Assembly (NCBI RefSeq): GCF_022605525.1
Contig: NZ_JAKQYJ010000002.1
Span: 434,001 to 498,000, forward strand
Direction of reading: 5' to 3'
From: Porphyrobacter sp. GA68
GTDB lineage: Bacteria; Pseudomonadota; Alphaproteobacteria; Sphingomonadales; Sphingomonadaceae
Length of the DNA stretch: 64,000 nt
Shown one piece after another: positions 22,369-33,466 of the stretch. The notes beneath the pieces are model-generated. The model saw only the letters and a list, made by a program, of their open reading frames with translations, had not been told where the DNA came from and did no database searches. How positions within the stretch are numbered: position 1 is the first letter of the stretch; each line of letters begins with the position of its first letter. Made by a program: the position numbers and the translations under genes.

Positions 22369-22863
22369 ATGCGCTTTGCCCCAGCTTTCGCCGCCCTGTC
22401 GCTTGCCCTTGCCTTGAACAGCAGCGTGTCGTGGGGCAGCGAACCGCAGGTGAACGCGGCGGCTGCGGCACTGATCGCGGATGGGCGCAGCGCGCTTCAG
22501 CGGGGAGAGACGCAGACCGCCATTGACTTGTTCGAAGCGGCCCTGACTGCCGACCCGGCCTATACGCCCGTCCTGCTCGACCTGGCGGCCGCGGCGCGGG
22601 CGGATCAGTTGCAGGGCAAGGCGATCGGCTATTACCGGCAGGCGTTGTTACGCGATCCGGGTAATCTCGACGCCATCGCCGGCGAAGGGTCGGCCTACGC
22701 GGAAAAAGGTGCGCTGGAAAAGGCGCGGGGCAATCTGGCCCAGTTGCGGTCGCTGTGCGGCAGCGGCTGCGCGCAGGTGTCCACCCTTGCCGCCGCTATC
22801 GAGCGGGGACGGACCCTTCCAGTACTCGCCGCAGACACAGCGGCGCAGCCGGCGCAGAACTGA
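22369..22863 (+). CDS. Exported TPR-repeat protein
   Basis: The ATG at 22369 has GGGAG 6-10 bases upstream and gives 164 residues starting with a signal peptide, MRFAPAFAALSLALALNSS; an in-frame ATG at 22318 lacks a ribosome-binding site. The mature part contains about two TPR units, GRSALQRGETQTAIDLFEAA and AIGYYRQALLRDPGNLDAIA. They are followed by a segment with two close cysteines, SLCGSGC. It is probably a periplasmic protein-interaction module. Its partner is unknown. It converges on rppH with only 3 bases between stops. Confidence 0.8.
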   Translation: MRFAPAFAALSLALALNSSVSWGSEPQVNAAAAALIADGRSALQRGETQTAIDLFEAALTADPAYTPVLLDLAAAARADQLQGKAIGYYRQALLRDPGNLDAIAGEGSAYAEKGALEKARGNLAQLRSLCGSGCAQVSTLAAAIERGRTLPVLAADTAAQPAQN

Positions 22864-22866
22864 GCT

Positions 22867-23373
22867 TCAGGGCCGCCCGTCGGCGGCAGCTTGGAGGTGC
22901 GGTGAGAACTCCTCGACCAGCCTGGCGTAGATCGCCTGCTTGAACGGCACGATCAGCCGGGGCAGCTGGTCCGGTTCCACCCACTTCCAGTCGCAGAATT
23001 CCGGCGGCTGGTGAGACTGAAGGTCGATGTCCGCATCCGACCCGCTGAAACGGGCCGCGAACCAGGTCTGTTCCTGCCCGCGGTATCGTCCGCCCCACAG
23101 CTTGCCCATCAACTCGTCCGGCAGGTCGTAGCGCATCTTTTCCGAAGCCTGCGCCACGATTGCAACATGGCGGGCCTGTACGCCGGTTTCCTCGCCCAGC
23201 TCGCGTACGGCGCAGTCCCGCGCGTCTTCGCCCGGGTCGATGCCGCCCTGCGGCATCTGCCACCAGTCGCCTTCCTTGTTGTCGATGCGCCGGCCAACAA
23301 ACACATGGCCTCGCGCGTTGAACAGCATCACCCCGACGCACGGGCGGTAGCCAAGCTTGTCCATATCCGTCAT
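22867..23373 (-). CDS. rppH: RNA pyrophosphohydrolase (Nudix)
   Basis: RppH removes pyrophosphate from the 5' end of mRNAs and so starts decay by RNase E. The 168-residue protein begins LGYRPCVGVMLFNARGHVFV and includes WWQMPQGGIDPGED. The Nudix box at 43-65 is complete, with GGIDPGED, the REL segment and EETGV. Later landmarks are YRGQEQTWFAARF and FCDWKWVEPDQLP, as in alphaproteobacterial RppH. The start overlaps the stop of the upstream esterase gene as ATGA (23370-23373). Confidence 0.94.
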   Translation of the reverse strand: MTDMDKLGYRPCVGVMLFNARGHVFVGRRIDNKEGDWWQMPQGGIDPGEDARDCAVRELGEETGVQARHVAIVAQASEKMRYDLPDELMGKLWGGRYRGQEQTWFAARFSGSDADIDLQSHQPPEFCDWKWVEPDQLPRLIVPFKQAIYARLVEEFSPHLQAAADGRP

Positions 23374-24323
23374 CCCCCGTACCGCTGGGCCATCAGTTGC
23401 ATGGCCGCAATCAGCGCGTCCAGATCGTTCTGCGCGCTGGGCAGCGCCTTGCGCAAGGTGGCGAACCCATGGATGGTGCCCGCGAACTCAAGATACACCA
23501 CATCGGTCCCCTGCCGGATCAGGTGCGCGGCATAGCTGCGCCCGGAATCGCGCAGCGGGTCCAGCCCGGCCGTGCACAGCACCGTGGGCGGCGTGTTGGC
23601 GCAGTCCGCAATCATCGGGGTGTGCCGTTCGTCCTGCGGATCGCCGGCGTATTGCTGGGTGAACCACGCCATCGCCTTGCGGGTGAGAAGGAAGCCTTCG
23701 GCGAAGTCGTGAAAGCTGCGGTGCTGGGTCACGTCGTCCGCTACCGGGTAGATCGGCACCTGGAACAGCACCGGCACCTCTGCGGGCCGAGCGCAAAGCT
23801 GGTTGGTGGTGACGATGGTGAGATTGCCCCCGGCGCTGTCACCCATGGGGATCAGCCCGGTGCAGGGCCGCTCAAGCTGCGCCGGGCTGGAGGCGACCCA
23901 GCGCGCCACCGCTTCGCAGTCGTCGGGTGCCGCGGGAAAGGGCGCTTCGGGTGCTAGGCGGTAATCCACCGACACCAGCGGCAGGTCCATCTGCCAGGCG
24001 ATTTCGGTGCACAGGCTGTGGTAGATGTCGAGATCGCCGATGACGAAGCCGCCGCCATGGAAAAACAGGATCACCGGCCCCGCCTCGCGGCTGTCCCGCC
24101 GATCGTACAGCCGCAGCGGAATGTCGCCCGCCGGACCGGGGCAGGTGAGGTTGCGCACCACCGGCAACTCTCTGGCCTCCGCTTCCGCGATCTGGCCCAT
24201 CATGGCCATGCCTTGCCGTCCTTCGGCAACCGGCAGTTCCTCGACACCGGGCCGCCCCAGCTGCTCCAGCATCGCCAGAAATCCGCGTACGTCGTCGCGC
24301 ACGTAGTGTTCGGTGTCGGCCAT
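23370..24323 (-). CDS. Alpha/beta hydrolase, hormone-sensitive-lipase (family IV) type esterase
   Basis: The ATG at 24323 has GGGGAGA 6-12 bases upstream and gives 317 residues. The oxyanion motif HGGGF appears in ILFFHGGGFVIGD, and the nucleophile elbow GDSAGG in IPMGDSAGGNL. The catalytic Asp is in AGLDPLRDSG and the His in FAGTIHGFATL. This set defines bacterial HSL-type carboxylesterases. No signal peptide is visible, so it is cytoplasmic. The natural substrate is unknown. The stop codon is fused to the rppH start (ATGA). It is divergent from korA over 162 bases. Confidence 0.9.
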   Translation of the reverse strand: MADTEHYVRDDVRGFLAMLEQLGRPGVEELPVAEGRQGMAMMGQIAEAEARELPVVRNLTCPGPAGDIPLRLYDRRDSREAGPVILFFHGGGFVIGDLDIYHSLCTEIAWQMDLPLVSVDYRLAPEAPFPAAPDDCEAVARWVASSPAQLERPCTGLIPMGDSAGGNLTIVTTNQLCARPAEVPVLFQVPIYPVADDVTQHRSFHDFAEGFLLTRKAMAWFTQQYAGDPQDERHTPMIADCANTPPTVLCTAGLDPLRDSGRSYAAHLIRQGTDVVYLEFAGTIHGFATLRKALPSAQNDLDALIAAMQLMAQRYGG

Positions 24324-24485
24324 CTGCTTCTCCCCTTGGTGTTGTGCCGCCGGCCTAAGCATTTCGGCGCGTCAATTCCACTCGACAATTGCCTGGGTAT
24401 GAGAAAAACTTCATTGCCCCGGCACGTCCCGCGCCATAGGTGACGGGCGGGACACGGCCATGCGCCGGGCAAAGGAAGAACCGCA

Positions 24486-26513
<2,028 letters not shown>

Positions 26514-26614
26514 AGCAGAGGTGTCGGAAGCGATGCGGACCGATCTGCCATCGATCTATCCACCTAAGCGAGCGGCGAACTTCGCCATCATCATCATCTG
26601 AAGGCTCGAATGCC

Positions 26615-27652
26615 ATGAACGACATGACCCCCGTCACCACCACCCTCAAGGACTGGGAAACCGATCAGGAGGTCCGGTGGTGCCCCGGTTGCGGGGACTA
26701 TGCGATCCTGAAAGCGGTGCAGCGCACCTTGCCGCAACTCGGCAGCGATCCGGCGAACACCGTCTTCATCAGCGGCATCGGCTGTTCCAGCCGGTTTCCC
26801 TATTACATCGAAAGCTACGGCTTCCACACCATCCACGGCCGTGCGCCGGCGGTGGCGACGGGGGTGAAGCTGGCCAACCCGGATCTCGACGTCTGGCTGG
26901 TCACGGGCGATGGCGATGGTCTGTCCATCGGCGGCAACCACATGCTGCACGTCTTGCGCCGCAACGTGAACATGCAGATCCTGCTGTTCAACAACGAAAT
27001 CTATGGTCTGACCAAGGGGCAGTATTCGCCCACCAGCCGCGAAGGCACCCGCAGTCCATCTTCCCCGATCGGATCGGTCGATCATCCGGCGAAGCCTTGC
27101 GCGTTTGCACTGGGGGCCGGGGCGCGGTTCGTGGCCCGCGGGTTCGACGTGTCGAAGAACCTGCCCGACGTGCTGATCGCCGCGCATCAGCATCAGGGCG
27201 CGGCCTTCGTGGAGATCTTCCAGAACTGCGTCGTGTACAACAAGGACGTGTTCGAGGATTTCGCCGCTCCCAAGGGAGCCGAGGATCGGCAGTTATGGCT
27301 GGCTGACGGCGAACCGATGCTGTTCGGCAGCGAGAAGAGCGGCGGCGTGAAAGGCCTTGCCTTCGATGCCGAAGCGCTGGCCTTCCGGGTGGTCGATGTG
27401 CCCGACGGCGACTGGCGCGCGGCAGGCGTGCGCGTCCATGACGTGCGCAACCGTGTGATGGCGCATCTGCTGGTGGAGCTGCCCTTCGGGCCGTATCCGA
27501 TGCCGCTTGGCGTCCTCTACGACGATCCGGCTCCTACGTTCGAGAGTGCGGTGGTAGCCGAACGCGCCGCCGCCAGCGAAGGCAAGGAGGCGAGCCTCGC
27601 CAAACTGCTCGCCAAGGGGCAGACCTGGACCGTCGGCGGCGTCGCTGATTAA
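26615..27652 (+). CDS. korB: 2-oxoacid:ferredoxin oxidoreductase, beta (TPP, Fe-S) subunit
   Basis: KorB binds thiamine diphosphate and one [4Fe-4S] cluster and hands electrons to ferredoxin. The 345 residues show VRWCPGCGDYAILKAV with two ligand cysteines, ISGIGCSSRFPYYI with a third and EIFQNCVVYN with a fourth. The TPP motif is VTGDGDGLSIGGNH, followed by NNEIYGLTKGQYSPTS. No separate ferredoxin domain is fused. It follows korA after 101 bases. Such two-subunit KORs occur in aerobic bacteria. A role beside or instead of the lipoate-dependent 2-oxoglutarate dehydrogenase cannot be judged from this window. Confidence 0.92.
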   Translation: MNDMTPVTTTLKDWETDQEVRWCPGCGDYAILKAVQRTLPQLGSDPANTVFISGIGCSSRFPYYIESYGFHTIHGRAPAVATGVKLANPDLDVWLVTGDGDGLSIGGNHMLHVLRRNVNMQILLFNNEIYGLTKGQYSPTSREGTRSPSSPIGSVDHPAKPCAFALGAGARFVARGFDVSKNLPDVLIAAHQHQGAAFVEIFQNCVVYNKDVFEDFAAPKGAEDRQLWLADGEPMLFGSEKSGGVKGLAFDAEALAFRVVDVPDGDWRAAGVRVHDVRNRVMAHLLVELPFGPYPMPLGVLYDDPAPTFESAVVAERAAASEGKEASLAKLLAKGQTWTVGGVAD

Positions 27653-27925
27653 GGCTGGCGGACCTCGCGCTGGGGTTCGCGCCTGTTGCCACAGGCCGCG
27701 TTGGCAGCAGGGCTGCATGACCAATGCCCGCGCATCCACGGTCCGGCGGTCGGCTGCCCGGCTGTCCTACCGGACGATCGCCGGCTATCACCTGCCCATG
27801 TCCGCCGCCCTGCCGCTTCTGACCCTGCGCTTGAGCGACCTCCCTTTACGCGCGACATTTTTCTCCTCTGAACCGTGTAACATGCGGTCCATGTGTTCGG
27901 TGCGAGCGATGAACGGAGCTCGTTT
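27653..27925. other. Intergenic stretch between korB and the metal-dependent hydrolase gene
   Basis: This is one of the longest non-coding gaps, at 273 bases. Short ORFs cross it, but none has a credible ribosome-binding site or recognisable product. An imperfect hairpin, TTGCCA with TGGCAG, lies near 27686-27704 without a following T-run. A more AT-rich patch at about 27855-27890 may hold the promoter of the downstream gene, but no convincing -10/-35 pair stands out. Confidence 0.4.
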
Positions 27926-28825
27926 GTGGACAATCTGACCCATTCACTGGTTGGCGCGCTGCTGGGTCAGACCGGGCTGAAGCGGCGCACCGGGCTGGCC
28001 ATGCCGGCGCTCATCATCGGGGCGAACATCCCCGATATCGATGCTGCCTGCTTCTTCTGGCTAGAGGGTACGCAGCATCTCGCCTTCCGCCGCGGGATCA
28101 CCCACGGCCCGATCGCCTGGGTGCTGCTGCCGCTAATCCTGGCGGGGCTGCTCTATGCCTTCGACCGCTGGCAGGCGGGGCGGGGCAGGCGGCCCGCAGG
28201 GCGGTTGCCGGTCCAATTGGGCGCGCTCTATGCGCTCAGCCTGCTCGGGACGCTGACCCACCCGGCGCTCGACTGGCTCAACGTCTATGGCATCCGCCTG
28301 CTGGAGCCGTTCTCCAGCCGCTGGTTCTATGGCGACACGCTGTTCATCATCGACGTGTGGCTGTGGGTGCTGCTGGGGGTGAGTACCTGGCTGTCGCTCA
28401 GGCGGGAAAAGCGGGGAGGGGACTGGCGCAAGGTCGGCCGCACCGCGCTTGCGGTTGCATCGATCTATGTCGGTGTGCAAGCGGCGATCTCGTGGTTCAT
28501 GGCGTCGACCCGCCCAGCGGCGTTTGCTAGCCCGGTGCCCATCGCCAGCTGGCAGCGGGAGGTTATCGCGCAAGAGAACGAGAATCTGTGGCGCGTCGGC
28601 AGCGAACTGCTCGGCCAATGCGACCTGAGCGACGCGCTGACCGCCGCCGCTGCGCAGCCGAACCCCGACCTCGACGCCTTTCTGTTCTGGTCCCGCGCGC
28701 CGTTCGCCGACCGCGCGCCCGACGGTTCGGTGCTGATCCGCGATGCCCGCTTCTACGACCCGCGCGCTCGCGGCAGGTTCACCGTCGCGTTGCCGCAGGT
28801 GCGGTGCGAACCGGCGCTTCCATGA
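27926..28825 (+). CDS. Membrane-bound metal-dependent hydrolase (YbcI/DUF457-type)
   Basis: The GTG at 27926 has GGAG about 8 bases upstream and gives 299 residues opening MDNLTHSLVGALLGQTGLKR, the family's usual start; an in-frame reading from 27893 lacks this support. Conserved histidine/aspartate motifs are DNLTHSLVG, ANIPDIDAACFF, RRGITHGPIAW and LTHPALDWLNVYG. Together they form the putative metal site of the YdjM/YbcI-like inner-membrane hydrolases. Several hydrophobic helices lie in the first 200 residues. The C-terminal third is soluble. Function is not established for the family. The 3' end overlaps the convergent PAP2 gene by 47 bases. Confidence 0.85.
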   Translation: MDNLTHSLVGALLGQTGLKRRTGLAMPALIIGANIPDIDAACFFWLEGTQHLAFRRGITHGPIAWVLLPLILAGLLYAFDRWQAGRGRRPAGRLPVQLGALYALSLLGTLTHPALDWLNVYGIRLLEPFSSRWFYGDTLFIIDVWLWVLLGVSTWLSLRREKRGGDWRKVGRTALAVASIYVGVQAAISWFMASTRPAAFASPVPIASWQREVIAQENENLWRVGSELLGQCDLSDALTAAAAQPNPDLDAFLFWSRAPFADRAPDGSVLIRDARFYDPRARGRFTVALPQVRCEPALP

Positions 28826-29519
28826 TCCTGCTGGCAAGCGCGGCTGCCATGAACGCCCAGCCAACCCCGCCGAGCCAGCCGGCGATCACGTCGGTCGGGT
28901 AATGAACGCCCAGCCAAACCCGGCTCCACGCTATCGCCGCGGACAGCAGCAGAGCGGCGCCGACGACACTCCGGCGCACGCTCTGCCGGCCGCTCAGCGT
29001 GGCGAGCGCCAGGGCAACGGCAAGCCAGGCAACCGCGCCGTTGAAGCTGTGACCGCTGGGGAAGCTCATTCCGCCCGCTTCCATCAGATGCGGCACGATC
29101 GCCGGCCGCTCCCGCGCCACCAGCCCCTTGAGCAGCGTGTTGACGGCCCACCCGCCGGCAACCGTTGCTACCAGCATCCCTGCTTCACGCCGCAACCGCA
29201 GGAACAGCAGCGCCGCCGCCACCGTGAGCACGAACAGGTTGCGCAACAGAACACCGCCCAGCGCGGTCACGTCACGCACCGCTTCCGCCAGCCACGCCGG
29301 ACCGAGCGGCGAACCATCCGGCGCGCGCCACCACAGCAGCCCCGCGCGGTCGAACGGCGCGGCCGCATTGTTGAGCGCCAACCACGTCACGACGGCGAAG
29401 GCGGCCCAGCACAACCCGCTAGCGACGAACAGCTTACGCGCGTCCAGCGGCATTGCGCGCGCCGGCGGCGCGATGTTACCGGCCGCATGTTCGGGCAGAT
29501 GGTAGGAGTGATCGTTCAT
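28779..29519 (-). CDS. PAP2-family membrane phosphatase
   Basis: The ATG at 29519 gives 246 residues; the frame extends to 29573, where it would overlap the photolyase start. The three acid-phosphatase motifs are complete: KGLVARERP (Kx6RP), FPSGHSFNG (PSGH) and SRVWLGVHYPTDV (SRx5Hx3D). They lie among about six membrane helices, as in undecaprenyl-diphosphate or phosphatidate phosphatases. The substrate is probably a lipid phosphate, but cannot be specified. No ribosome-binding site is clear. Its 3' end overlaps the convergent hydrolase gene. Confidence 0.88.
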   Translation of the reverse strand: MNDHSYHLPEHAAGNIAPPARAMPLDARKLFVASGLCWAAFAVVTWLALNNAAAPFDRAGLLWWRAPDGSPLGPAWLAEAVRDVTALGGVLLRNLFVLTVAAALLFLRLRREAGMLVATVAGGWAVNTLLKGLVARERPAIVPHLMEAGGMSFPSGHSFNGAVAWLAVALALATLSGRQSVRRSVVGAALLLSAAIAWSRVWLGVHYPTDVIAGWLGGVGWAFMAAALASRIMEAPVRTAPAATRR

Positions 29520-29560
29520 GGGGAGAGGAACAAGGCACAAGCCTGTGCCGTTCCGACGCC

Positions 29561-30970
29561 ATGACTGCCCCACACATCGTCTGGTTCCGCCGCGACCTGC
29601 GCCTCGCAGACCAGGCCGCCTTGCATCATGCCGCCAGCCTCGGTCCCGTCATCCCGGTGTTCATCCTCGACGACGAGCGAGCCGGTGACCGGCGTTATGG
29701 CGGCGCGCATCGCTGGTGGCTGCACCACTCTCTCGAAGCGCTGGCCGGGGAGCTGGAGCGGCTCGGCAATCCGCTGGTCCTTCGGCGGGGTGACAGCGTC
29801 GCGGTACTGAGCACACTTGCAGCGGAGACGGGCGCTGCGGCGGTCCACGCCATCCGCCACTATGAATGGTGGTGGCAGCAAGCGGAAGATGCGTTGGCGA
29901 CAGCGTTGCCGGAAGGGTGCGACCTGCATATCCACGATGGCAATTACCTCTTCCCTCCGGGCAGCGTCGCGACCGGCGCAGGGCAGCCATACAAGATCTA
30001 CGGCCCCTTCGCCAAAGCAGCCGCCGGTCGCCTGCCCCCGGCCGAGCCGCTGGCCGCACCGGACCGGCTGACGGCGCCTGACGCAAGGCCGCGCGGCGAT
30101 AGGTTGGCGGATTGGCGGCTGTTGCCTGCCCGGCCGGATTGGGCTGGCGGGTTCAGGAGTTACTGGGGCGGCAAGGTCGGCGAGCGAGCTGCGCTAAGCA
30201 AGCTGGAACAGTTCGACCGGGCGATTGGCGCGTACCACGTGGGCCGCAACCTGCCCTCGGAGCAGGGCAGTTCCCAATTGTCGCCGCACCTGCACTGGGG
30301 CGAGATCAGCCCGGCGACGGTATGGCACCACTTCGACGGCAGGCCCGAAGAGGGGTGGAGCAAGTTCAAGGGCGAGCTGATCTGGCGCGACTTCACCCAG
30401 AACATCATCCTGCAGTATCCCCGTTACGGCGAACAGAATGCGCGTGAGCAGTTCGATCGATTTCCCTGGCGTGATCCCGATGCAGACCCCGGCGCTGCGG
30501 CCGACCTGAAGGCGTGGCAGAAAGGCCAGACCGGCTATCCAATCGTGGACGCGGGGATGCGGCAGCTGTGGGCCATCGGTTGGATGCACAACAGGGTGCG
30601 GATGATTGTGGCGAGCTTCCTCGTCAAACACCTGCTCATCGACTGGCGGCACGGGGAACGCTGGTTCTGGGACACGCTGGTGGACGCAGATTACGCCAAC
30701 AATGCGTTCAACTGGCAATGGATCGCTGGCAGCGGCGTGGACGCGCAGCAGTTCACGCGGATCATGGCTCCGCTCACCCAGTCGGCCAAGTTCGATGCGG
30801 CAGGTTATATTCGGGAGTGGGTGCCGGAACTTGCCGGCCTGTCCGATGCCGACATCCACGATCCGCCGGCAGGTATCCGTCCGGGCCAATATCCGGAGCC
30901 TCTGATTGGTCACCAGCAAGGACGCGAACGGGCCCTGACGGCTTATCGGCAGATGAAGGCAGCAGGCTGA
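29561..30970 (+). CDS. phrB: Deoxyribodipyrimidine photolyase (class I CPD photolyase)
   Basis: The ATG at 29561 gives 469 residues starting MTAPHIVWFRRDLRLADQAA, the classical photolyase N-terminus that binds the antenna pigment. The FAD-binding C-terminal half has SQLSPHLHWGEISPATVW, GYPIVDAGMRQLWAIGWMHN, NRVRMIVASFLVKHLLIDW, WQWIAGSGVDA and PYFRIMAP-like text (QQFTRIMAPLTQSAKFD). These match CPD photolyases that repair UV dimers with blue light. A cryptochrome-like role is less likely because the DNA-photolyase tryptophan and arginine motifs are intact. It is divergent from the PAP2 gene and 48 bases before the next gene. Confidence 0.95.
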   Translation: MTAPHIVWFRRDLRLADQAALHHAASLGPVIPVFILDDERAGDRRYGGAHRWWLHHSLEALAGELERLGNPLVLRRGDSVAVLSTLAAETGAAAVHAIRHYEWWWQQAEDALATALPEGCDLHIHDGNYLFPPGSVATGAGQPYKIYGPFAKAAAGRLPPAEPLAAPDRLTAPDARPRGDRLADWRLLPARPDWAGGFRSYWGGKVGERAALSKLEQFDRAIGAYHVGRNLPSEQGSSQLSPHLHWGEISPATVWHHFDGRPEEGWSKFKGELIWRDFTQNIILQYPRYGEQNAREQFDRFPWRDPDADPGAAADLKAWQKGQTGYPIVDAGMRQLWAIGWMHNRVRMIVASFLVKHLLIDWRHGERWFWDTLVDADYANNAFNWQWIAGSGVDAQQFTRIMAPLTQSAKFDAAGYIREWVPELAGLSDADIHDPPAGIRPGQYPEPLIGHQQGRERALTAYRQMKAAG

Positions 30971-31018
30971 TGCCGCGCGCTTGCGGCGCGGCGCGGCGCG
31001 TCGCATAGGGCACGCGGG

Positions 31019-32260
31019 ATGGATATGCAGACGACACGGCGTGGGGGCCGGCTGGTGGGTAATGCGCGGTGGTTCGGCCACCGTCCGGGGAGGCTGGCCC
31101 GGCTGGCTGCGCCCGGGTTGAACCGCATCCTCGGCCGGATCAACGAGGCGCTGGTCACGGGCGCCATATACGGAACGCTTCCCAACGGTGAAAGCGTCAC
31201 ATTGGGCGGGCGTGCGCCAGGGTTCGTTTGCCATGTGGAGCTGCGAAGCTGGAATGCGCTGGTCCGGCTCGCCAGCACAGGTTCGGTCGGGTGGTACCAG
31301 GCATGGGAGGCGGGGGAATGGGACAGCCCGGATCCCGTCCCGCTGTTCGCCCTGTTCATGCAGCACGGCGAGCGGTTGGGCGATACGGCCCGGGCCAAGG
31401 GTCTGTTTCGGCAGCTGCTAAAGCTGGCGCACCTTCGCAACCGCAACACGGCGGCTGGGGCACAGCGGAACATCGCCGCGCATTATGATCTGGGGAATGA
31501 CTTCTACGCCGCGTGGCTGGATACGACGATGAGCTACTCCAGCGCCTATCATCTGGCCGGCGCCGCAAGTCTGGAGGAAGGGCAGCGCCGCAAATGGGCC
31601 CGTTTGCGGGAACGGCTGGGCAAGCCTGGCACCCTGCTGGAAATCGGCTGCGGCTGGGGGTCGCTGGCGAACGACTTCGCTCGGACCGGCAGCGCGGTCA
31701 CAGCGATCAGCCTGTCGCGCGAACAGCTTGCCTGGGCCAAGGAGCGGCACGATCCCGCCATCGATTTCCGGTATCAGGATTACCGCGCTGTGTCGGAGCA
31801 ATTTGACGCCATCATCAGCGTTGAAATGGTGGAGGCGCTGGGGCGCGAATACTGGCCGGTCTTTCTGGATTGCGTCGCAAGATCCTTGAAGCCAGGCGGC
31901 CGGGCGGCGTTGCAGTTCATTACCATGCGCGATGACCTGTTCGACCGTTACGCTGCCAGTGCCGACTTCATCCAGGCGTATATTTTTCCCGGCGGCCTGC
32001 TGATCCGGGCGAGCGAGTTCCGGTGTCTGGCCGAACAGCGTGGCCTCACTTGGCAAGACGAGGAAGCCTTTGGCGGAGATTACGCAGAAACGCTTTGCCT
32101 GTGGCGGGAACGGTTCGACGAAGCGCTGCGCCAAGGGCGGCTGCCTGCGGGCTTCGATGATCGCTTCTGCAATCTCTGGCGGTACTACCTCATGTATTGT
32201 GAGGGCGGTTTCCGCGGTGGCGGCATCGATGTGCGGCAGGTGACTTTGGTGAAAGGATGA
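31019..32260 (+). CDS. Cyclopropane-fatty-acyl-phospholipid synthase family methyltransferase
   Basis: The 413-residue protein has an N-terminal lipid-binding region (YGTLPNGESVTLGGRAPG; VGWYQAWEAGEWDSPDPVPL) and a SAM methyltransferase domain. Family motifs are AAHYDLGNDFYAAWLDTTMS, LEIGCGWGSLANDFA, ISLSREQLAWAKER, VEMVEALGREYWP and YIFPGGLL. It would transfer a methylene group to unsaturated acyl chains in membrane phospholipids, or act as a related lipid methyltransferase. Length is slightly above E. coli Cfa (382). The next gene starts one base after the stop codon, so the two are co-transcribed and likely coupled. Confidence 0.9.
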   Translation: MDMQTTRRGGRLVGNARWFGHRPGRLARLAAPGLNRILGRINEALVTGAIYGTLPNGESVTLGGRAPGFVCHVELRSWNALVRLASTGSVGWYQAWEAGEWDSPDPVPLFALFMQHGERLGDTARAKGLFRQLLKLAHLRNRNTAAGAQRNIAAHYDLGNDFYAAWLDTTMSYSSAYHLAGAASLEEGQRRKWARLRERLGKPGTLLEIGCGWGSLANDFARTGSAVTAISLSREQLAWAKERHDPAIDFRYQDYRAVSEQFDAIISVEMVEALGREYWPVFLDCVARSLKPGGRAALQFITMRDDLFDRYAASADFIQAYIFPGGLLIRASEFRCLAEQRGLTWQDEEAFGGDYAETLCLWRERFDEALRQGRLPAGFDDRFCNLWRYYLMYCEGGFRGGGIDVRQVTLVKG

Positions 32261-32261
32261 T

Positions 32262-33458
32262 ATGATGCGAGCAATTGCTACCCTGCTGGCCGCCGGCCTG
32301 CTCTCCTCCTGCGCGACCGCGCCGGCACAGATCGTCCCGCACGCCCCCGACGCGGTGCGGATCAGCAACCCGGCAGAGCTGCGCGATCCGGCGGAACTGC
32401 AGGTTCTGTTCTGGGATCAGGCGACGCAGCGCGACCGGTTCGCCCGCATGGAAGACTATTTCGCCGGGCTGGAGGTCGCCCCTGCGGCGCAGCCTCGTGC
32501 CTTGCGCCAGGGACGCCCGTTGCCGCCGAGCATCGTCTCCGCGCTTGATGACGCTTTTGCCGCCAATCATGCCATGGGTGTCATGGTTCTGCAGGACGGG
32601 CAGGTTCGCTACGAACGCTACGCAGCGGGTTTTGGCGCGAACCGGCGCTGGACCAGCTTTTCCGTGGCAAAGAGCTTCACCTCCGCTCTTCTCGGCGCCG
32701 CGCTGGCGGAGGGGGCGATCGTAGGTCTGGACGACCCGGTAACCCGCTATATTCCGGCGCTGGCGGGTACGGCCTACGACGGGGTGACGGTAGGACAGGT
32801 CGCGACCATGACTTCAGGTGTTGCGTGGAACGAGGATTACGCCGACCCGAACAGCGACGTTGCCCGCATGCTGCTCGTGGAACCGCGCGCGGGCGAACCG
32901 CAGTCAGTGACCTATGCTCGCAATCTCAGCCGGGCCGAGCCTGTGGGCGAGGGGCGCTGGCGCTACAACACGCTGGAAACAAATCTGCTGGGCGACATCG
33001 TGATGGCGGCCACGGGCAAGTCTCTGGCTGCTCTTGCCAGGAACAAGATCGTCGAACCGGCGGGTTTTGCCGGCTCGCTGTTCTGGATGAACGACCTGAC
33101 CGGTCAGAGCATCGGCGGATGCTGCCTGTCCCTGACCGTTGCCGACTATGCGCGCTTTGGCCAGTGGGTGCTTGAGGGCGGCAGCGGAGTCGTACCCGGC
33201 GGCTGGTTCCAGCGAGCGGGTGCGCCTTACACCGCCTTCGCCCAGCGGCCCGGCTTTGGCTATGGGTATCAGTGGTGGTCGTATCCCGCAGGCGCCTTCG
33301 GTGCGCAGGGCATCTTTGGCCAAAGCATCACCATCTACCCAGAACAGCGCATGGTCGTGGCGATTGTCAGCAATCAGCCAAGAGCCACCGGCGGCGGCGA
33401 GCGGGAAGCATGGATGAAAGCACTGACACACCTTGCGGCGGCAAGCGCGACGCAGTGA
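32262..33458 (+). CDS. Serine hydrolase lipoprotein, beta-lactamase/class C fold
   Basis: The 398-residue protein starts with a lipoprotein signal peptide, MMRAIATLLAAGLLSSC, with the likely lipidated cysteine at 17. The catalytic SxxK is SVAK in WTSFSVAKSFTSALL. The second motif is in WRYNTLETNLLGDIVM, where the Tyr is followed by Asn-Thr rather than the usual x-Asn. GYGYQWWSYP lies where the third motif region is expected. This pattern is that of EstB-like esterases and beta-lactamase-related lipoproteins, not of a true antibiotic-resistance enzyme. Two in-frame ATGs (32262 and 32265) follow AAAGGA. It directly follows the CFA-like gene, hinting at an envelope-lipid role. Confidence 0.86.
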   Translation: MMRAIATLLAAGLLSSCATAPAQIVPHAPDAVRISNPAELRDPAELQVLFWDQATQRDRFARMEDYFAGLEVAPAAQPRALRQGRPLPPSIVSALDDAFAANHAMGVMVLQDGQVRYERYAAGFGANRRWTSFSVAKSFTSALLGAALAEGAIVGLDDPVTRYIPALAGTAYDGVTVGQVATMTSGVAWNEDYADPNSDVARMLLVEPRAGEPQSVTYARNLSRAEPVGEGRWRYNTLETNLLGDIVMAATGKSLAALARNKIVEPAGFAGSLFWMNDLTGQSIGGCCLSLTVADYARFGQWVLEGGSGVVPGGWFQRAGAPYTAFAQRPGFGYGYQWWSYPAGAFGAQGIFGQSITIYPEQRMVVAIVSNQPRATGGGEREAWMKALTHLAAASATQ

Positions 33459-33466
33459 CGCCCCGG

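Noticed and set aside
27717-27938. 73-codon plus-strand ORF in the gap after korB
   Set aside because: No ribosome-binding site, no similarity, and it runs into the start of the next gene in another frame.
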